DNA of 64,000 nt, from assembly GCF_001411555.2 (NCBI RefSeq), contig NC_049912.1, positions 2,621,001-2,685,000 of the forward strand, in the 5' to 3' direction. Numbering within the stretch: position 1 is the stretch's first letter; every line of letters starts with the position of its first letter. This stretch comes from Juglans regia (taxonomy: Eukaryota; Streptophyta; Magnoliopsida; Fagales; Juglandaceae). The position numbers were made by a program, and so were the translations under genes. Below, piece after piece: positions 59,286 to 64,000 of the stretch. The notes beneath the pieces are model-generated. The model was not told the origin of the DNA. It saw only the letters and a list, made by a program, of their open reading frames with translations, and did not search any database.

Positions 59286-60215
59286 ATGCATCACTGCTGC
59301 AGCTCTCAGGGGGGAAACATGGGGGGACAGTGTTCGTGTGGTCTGTTTCACAGCCAAAGTAATTCCTTCTCCATGCTCTTCTCCAACCCCAACCAATACA
59401 GGCCATATGATGAATCCGAAATGTATTCCTTCACTTCATCGTCTTCTCCTTCTGTGGATTGCACCCTCTCTTTAGGAACCCCATCCACTCGTCTCACCGA
59501 AGATGATCACGAAAAGCGACGGCGCTCTTCTTCCTCAGTGTCCAACTTTTGCTGGGACATGTTGCAGACAAAGCATACACCATCGGCGCCGCAAACACAC
59601 AAGACTAGCCGTGGAGGCAATAATGGCAGCAACCACAACTCTGCCAATGACCCTCTCCTCGCTCGTCGCTGTGCCAACTGTGACACAACTTCCACACCCC
59701 TTTGGAGGAACGGTCCAAGAGGCCCAAAGGTGCCTCTCGCTATATATACATCACTTTGTAATTTCTTGCTTGTAGCAAACAACTATTTCTTCGTGCTAGT
59801 GATCATTGACTTCGCTTTATTGTCTACTGGTTCTGAGCCGTTTCCAATTTTCCGCATTAATTAATAGGTTTTCTGAAGAATATTTGTTTATGAAATGCAG
59901 TCCCTATGCAATGCTTGTGGGATTCGATTCAAGAAGGAAGAGAGGAGAGCCACATCTGCGGCATCAACCGCCACTAACAATGGCGGTTCCTCGGGAGGAC
60001 CTATGGAGCCGGAACACATGTTCAGCCACCACAACAATTCGTGGTATGCTCACTCACAGACCCAGAAAATGCCTTGCTTCGCTCCTGCCATTGGCAACGA
60101 GTTCCGGTTCATCGAAGACAACGACCGAGATTCCGATACAGGCATTCCTCCCTTCCTTTCTTGGCGTCTCAACGTCACAGACAGGCCAAGTCTTGTTCAT
60201 GACTTCACGAGATGA
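59286..60215 (+). CDS. GATA18/19: HAN-like B-class GATA transcription factor (GATA18/19 group)
   Basis: Two exons, 59286-59729 and 59901-60215, give 252 aa; the 171-bp GT-AG intron splits the zinc finger after residue 148. The finger is C-X2-C-X18-C-X2-C with cysteines at 129, 132, 151 and 154 and contains T-P-L-W-R-N-G-P, followed by the basic F-K-K-E-E-R-R tail. The N-terminus has the short HAN-type motif (C-S-C-G-L-F-H and S-F-S-M-L-F-S), then V-D-C-T-L-S-L-G-T-P-S-T-R; the C-terminus ends F-L-S-W-R-L-N-V then D-R-P-S-L-V-H-D-F-T-R. These match HANABA TARANU and its paralogues, nuclear DNA-binding proteins that set organ and meristem boundaries in flowers and embryos. The ATG chosen is the first one; upstream only GTG-ATC continues in frame. 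Paralogue identity within the group is not resolved. Confidence 0.95.
59730..59900 (+). other. Intron of the HAN-like gene
   Basis: Donor AAG|GTGCCT and acceptor TGAAATGCAG|TCC. The position inside the GATA finger is conserved in B-class GATA genes, which supports the call. Confidence 0.9.
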
Positions 60216-61870
60216 AAAAGAAAAAAAAAAAAAAAAAAACACAGACGGTCAAGATCTTTTATTACCATAACTTTTCACGACGATGATGTTGAAGATATTG
60301 ATGATGATGGCGATGGTTAATTTACAGACTCGTCAAATTCTTTTGTTTTTCCCCTTTTTTTTTCATTTGTCGTTGTTGCTTCTTCCTTTTCTCCGTCTAA
60401 CATAGATGGAGCGAGAACAGGATAATTCTACATTTCTTTCTTTGTTTGCTTTTCTTTCGAGTTTCCTTCTTTATCTTTTTTTTTTTCTCTCAGTAACAAA
60501 CCTAACTGCTGGCTACTTTTGTTGGTTTGCTTTTCTTGTTCTTTGACCAACCTGAGATTACAATGATCATATGCATGTGGACTACTGTCCGACCATTTCG
60601 TTGTTTGATAATAACACACAACCTTTGGGTAGTACTCCAATCATGAAATATTGTGGAACTGAAAGATGATCAGCTTATTTCGGCCAGAAATGATCTGAAT
60701 CTGAAGCTATAGATCATATATGGGTACTACAGCATGTCTGTCTCTGCATCAATCTTTTTACATTTTTCCTCGATTTCACAACTGACCAAGATGGCGATTG
60801 TGGGGTTTACATTTAATTCTGGGTTGCAAAAATGATGGTCCAGTGCCCATGTTCGAACACTCTGCGCATTTTCCGAAGCGGACACTGCATGTGTGTGGTC
60901 CAGATCAATGAAACCAACTTGTCCTTTTAGGTTACTACTGTAGCGTCAAAGCTAACCCACCAATTGAATCATTGTACGTACGTACATTATGTTGGTGACC
61001 TTTTAGTATTCTCGTAATTCAGACATGCATTGACTATATATAATTTACATGGACATATGTTTTGTGTGTGGAAATTATAATTCTACTTGCTGTTCTAATA
61101 GTCTATGTTCTTAACTAATTTTCGTATGCATCAAGCTGGAGAGATCAACCATCCAAATATTTAATTCATGTCTGGAATTTTAAATTGATATGATACTATA
61201 TGATATTATTTTGTATGAAAATCAAAATAAAACTAATAATTAGATCAATTTATATTCCTGTTGCCTTCAAGAATCGTTCTGAATGATCTAATTTTCCAAT
61301 TATATTAAGCGCATATTTGTTATATATATGGGTGTAAATTCCTAAATTAATTGTGTTTTTATATGTGAGATATTTATAGTACTGACCCTCCATTGGCTAT
61401 AAATTATATTGTTGTGTATGGAAATTCCCACCACTAAAATTAAGGAGAGAAAATATATATAGTAGCTAACCTTCATGATATATATATATATATATATATT
61501 TATATAGCTGCATGCAGTAGTTTATTAAAAGTAAAACAGTACCGCCATATATATGTTATCTAGCTACTACGTACGTACCATGGCGTTTTTTGCGATCGTT
61601 GATTAAATAAAGATTGCGATTTAATGATAATTAGAATACAATTATAAGCATATAATAAATGCATCTAACGAGCGACATTTTAATATTGAAAAAGGAAAAC
61701 CAACTATATAATCAAGCACATGCATGATTCATGAATGGCTGCATTTTAATTAGCAAAAGAGGGTATGTATAAGGCTATAAGCATGTATTTATATATACAT
61801 ATAGCGGCGCGTGTTTATTTAATTATCATATTAGCTTAGTGTAAATATGATAATTATCATATTAGCTTAG
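60216..61870. other. 3'UTR of the HAN-like gene and intergenic spacer
   Basis: Directly after the stop lies an A-run (60221-60239) and then an AT-rich, GATGATGATGG-containing stretch. Further on are TATA-type simple repeats (61478-61500) and a 24-nt direct duplication at 61821-61844 and 61852-61875. No other gene is visible. Confidence 0.5.
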
Positions 61871-62490
61871 TGTAACACCTGGCCTTCTGGCTAGGTGCAT
61901 TCGAAGCATTATGCCCAGTAAAAAGATTCGACATCATAAAAAAATACCCCATTTATTGAATCATAAAACTTACTTAGCATAACATGTTTTATAATATTAA
62001 AGCTAAAACATAATAAAGTAACATAAACTAGTCTATGTGACATTAATACTTATTCAAATGTCTAAGTATAACTAAACCTACGTGGCAATAACACTAATTC
62101 AAGGTCTAAGTCTTTGGAAGAATAATCTAGCACTTCTGCTTTGTGCCCACATCATCATCATTTGGAACATTAAAACATAAAAATAACAAATAAATGAGTC
62201 GAAAACTCAATAGTTGCACATCATACTGTAACGTACTAATTAGCTTGACATTAGACTTGACTTTGAAAACTTTCATGCATAGTCATACATACATATAGCA
62301 TATAGATCATTCATCAATAACTTAGGAGGAATTCAAGAAATCATCATGGCAATACATGTGACATGGATGAATGAGTGATTGACTTCATGCATTTCATATG
62401 ATTCATGCATGACTTATTCATCTTGTCTTTCACTTACTTAGTGGCCATCATAACATATGTGCATCGGTACAATTGACGTTGATCGTATAA

Positions 62491-62705
62491 ATCGTAGCAT
62501 AACATATGGTGTATCATGCTTAGGTCCGTAGCACCACATATATCATAACATAATGTATGGTGGATCATGCTTAGGTCCGTATCTCCACATACATATATCA
62601 TAGCATAGCATATGGTGAAGCACAATTAGGTTTGTATCACTACATACATCCTAGCATAACATGTGGTAGACCACACTTAGGTCTGTGGTTGCACATCCAC
62701 CCATA
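62491..62705 (+). repeat. Four tandem ~51-56-bp repeats inside the LTR copy
   Basis: Each unit reads roughly ATCRTAGCATAACATATGGT, then a variable part, then TTAGGTCCGTAT and CACCACATA. Units start near 62491, 62541, 62596 and 62648. The homologous place in the other copy (about 45960-46100) has only one or two decayed units. Confidence 0.8.
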
Positions 62706-62845
62706 ACATAAGGCCAATCTTTAAAGCTTACTTATCATTCACATGACTTCTTTCTTATCTTATCTTATTTTATCATAATGCATGTGAACATGTTGAATTC
62801 ATAAATTTTTTTGGCGTGTCATACTCATATGCATGGTATATTAAT

Positions 62846-62955
62846 ATGAGTATTACATTACATAACATAACATAAACATTACATAACATAACATAACATG
62901 ACATAAGCATTACATAATATAACATAAACATTACATAACATACATACAATTCAGC
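62846..62955 (+). repeat. CATAA-rich tandem repeat
   Basis: Repeating ACATAACATAACATAAAC-like words with ACATTACATAACATA about every 20-45 bp. Confidence 0.7.
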
Positions 62956-64000
62956 ATAGCATACACAAGTGCATCCACAAGTACATTGTTATAGTTCATT
63001 TAGGGTTCATAAAGAGAGGCTAACCTTGAATTGGTTGTAGATAACATAGGTAAACAACGCATTTTCCATGCAATATAGAATAGTTACAGTACACATGAAG
63101 GTTATGATCATGTTACTTACCTTGTAACGTTACTTCTAAAATCTCACTTCGCAATTTGTTACCTATACGAAATATTAATCGTCACTAATGTTTCTAGAAA
63201 ATTAGGAAATACTATTATATACTAAAATTAATAAATACTAATATTATCTAATTATTCATAACATATTTGTTTATTTTCTAACTAGAACTATAATAGAGTA
63301 ATTGTCTTTTTATCAAAATCTGGCAAACTAAATAACATAAATTTGTTTTGATAAGTAAACTTGCTTACTTAAAATTCAAATCCTCGTAAACTATTATTAT
63401 AATCTAATCATAGTTTAAAACTTGGTAATATAATTTAGACCTGTAATTACTTCCTGTAAAAATAATGTTTATGAGCTAATATTTGCCCAAGTAAAGCTGT
63501 GCCCATGTAGATTAGCCAAATCCAACGTAAAATACATGTCTAACTTAATATGCACCGAACATAAACCCACTCAAAACACATGTCCAATGTAAACATTAAA
63601 CCTAGCCCCAAGTCCAAAACATTTTCTGTCATGGGCTACATACTAAGGGCAACAAGATAATTAAACCCTCAAAGCATTTTATATAATAGGGAACTTCATC
63701 TATGAAAGAAAAACTAATTGAGTGATAGAGGGTTTGGGACTAACTGAGAGAAGGAAACTGTGCGACGGGGCTGATGGTTGGCCAAGAGTGGAGGTGGCAA
63801 AAGCTTCGAGATGGAGCAGGAAAACAGTTTGACTTTGTTAGGCTGAGAAAACTGTGGAGAAAAGACATAATGAGGTCAGCGTGGGCTTACCGAGAGAAGA
63901 GCAATGCAATGGTGGGTGGTTGAACCGAGGCTACAACAATGCTATACAACCTCCTCCATGCGTGGTCGTGGAAAAAGAAATGTCGATTTCTCAGGAAAAC

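Larger units (their letters stand above)
61871..64000 (-). repeat. Second copy of the ~3-kb LTR family, inverted, cut by the window end
   Basis: The plus-strand boundary reads TGTAACACCTGG, that is, the minus strand ends ...GGTGTTACA. Read on the minus strand, many segments match 44640-46492 in the same order: TTTCGTATAGGTAA (complement near 63160), TTTTTCTAGAAA-like text, a TGCCCTTAGTA phrase, and the TTGAGTTTTCGACTCATTT/TGAGCTTTCAACTCATTTT pair. About 1.1 kb of the family's left part is expected beyond 64000. No coding content. Confidence 0.75.

Noticed and set aside
62491..62705. Regularly spaced repeats resembling a CRISPR array
   Set aside because: The window is a plant nuclear genome, the units are imperfect tandem copies with related, not unique, intervening parts, and they lie inside an LTR.

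Overview
This is a plant nuclear genome window (AT-rich, many GT-AG introns, spliced genes in a bed of retrotransposons). The mix of repeats, especially a small transposon family carrying (CTCAT)n blocks, reminds me of woody rosids such as Fagales/Juglandaceae; that placement is an inference with low confidence. Four protein-coding genes and one tRNA can be read directly and joined with intact splice phases: (1) a PYROXD2-type FAD-dependent oxidoreductase on the minus strand (3309-17117, 16 coding exons, 565 aa), (2) tRNA-Gln(CUG) on the plus strand (17243-17314), starting only 125 bp from the PYROXD2 start codon, (3) nuclear-encoded mitochondrial ribosomal protein L6/uL6m on the plus strand (20192-20500, with a 5'UTR intron), (4) the nucleolar pre-18S processing factor NOL6/UTP22/NRAP on the minus strand (22169-32751, 26 coding exons, 1046 aa), and (5) a HANABA TARANU-like B-class GATA transcription factor on the plus strand (59286-60215, 2 exons, 252 aa).

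Layout. 1-765: 3' end of a Ty1/copia element with its LTR. 766-3300: intergenic, holding two tRNA-derived SINE insertions with clear target-site duplications and a mini-LTR (TRIM-like) pair whose second LTR was itself hit by a Mutator-type MITE. 3309-17117: PYROXD2, whose introns carry a 571-bp hAT-type element with perfect 8-bp duplications, a ~5.3-kb L1-type LINE, and a Mutator-type MITE with perfect 9-bp duplications; the coding frame is nevertheless intact. 17243-22168: tRNA, pentamer-repeat MITEs, site II promoter motifs, uL6m. 22169-34260: NRAP with its leader and telo-box promoter. 34260-36600: AT-rich spacer, another pentamer MITE and a 5'-truncated LINE 3' end with an RNase H domain. 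36600-47164: a minus-strand Ty3/gypsy ruin abutting a complete but dead plus-strand Ty3/gypsy element (LTRs 38933-39344 and 46748-47164), itself interrupted by a ~3-kb solo-LTR-like insertion (43506-46492). 48482-54480: a dead Ty1/copia element interrupted by two hAT-like insertions. 54481-59285: long GA-rich upstream region of the HAN-like GATA gene. 61871-64000: a second, inverted copy of the ~3-kb LTR family, cut by the window edge.

The genes do not form a pathway. Two of them (uL6m and NRAP) serve ribosome production in mitochondria and nucleolus, and each shows the promoter motif class expected for such genes (site II, telo-box). No CRISPR, operon-like or obviously novel protein system was found. 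The most informative structures are the precise transposon insertion footprints, the nested order of insertions, the multi-copy pentamer MITE family and two GC-AG introns in NRAP.
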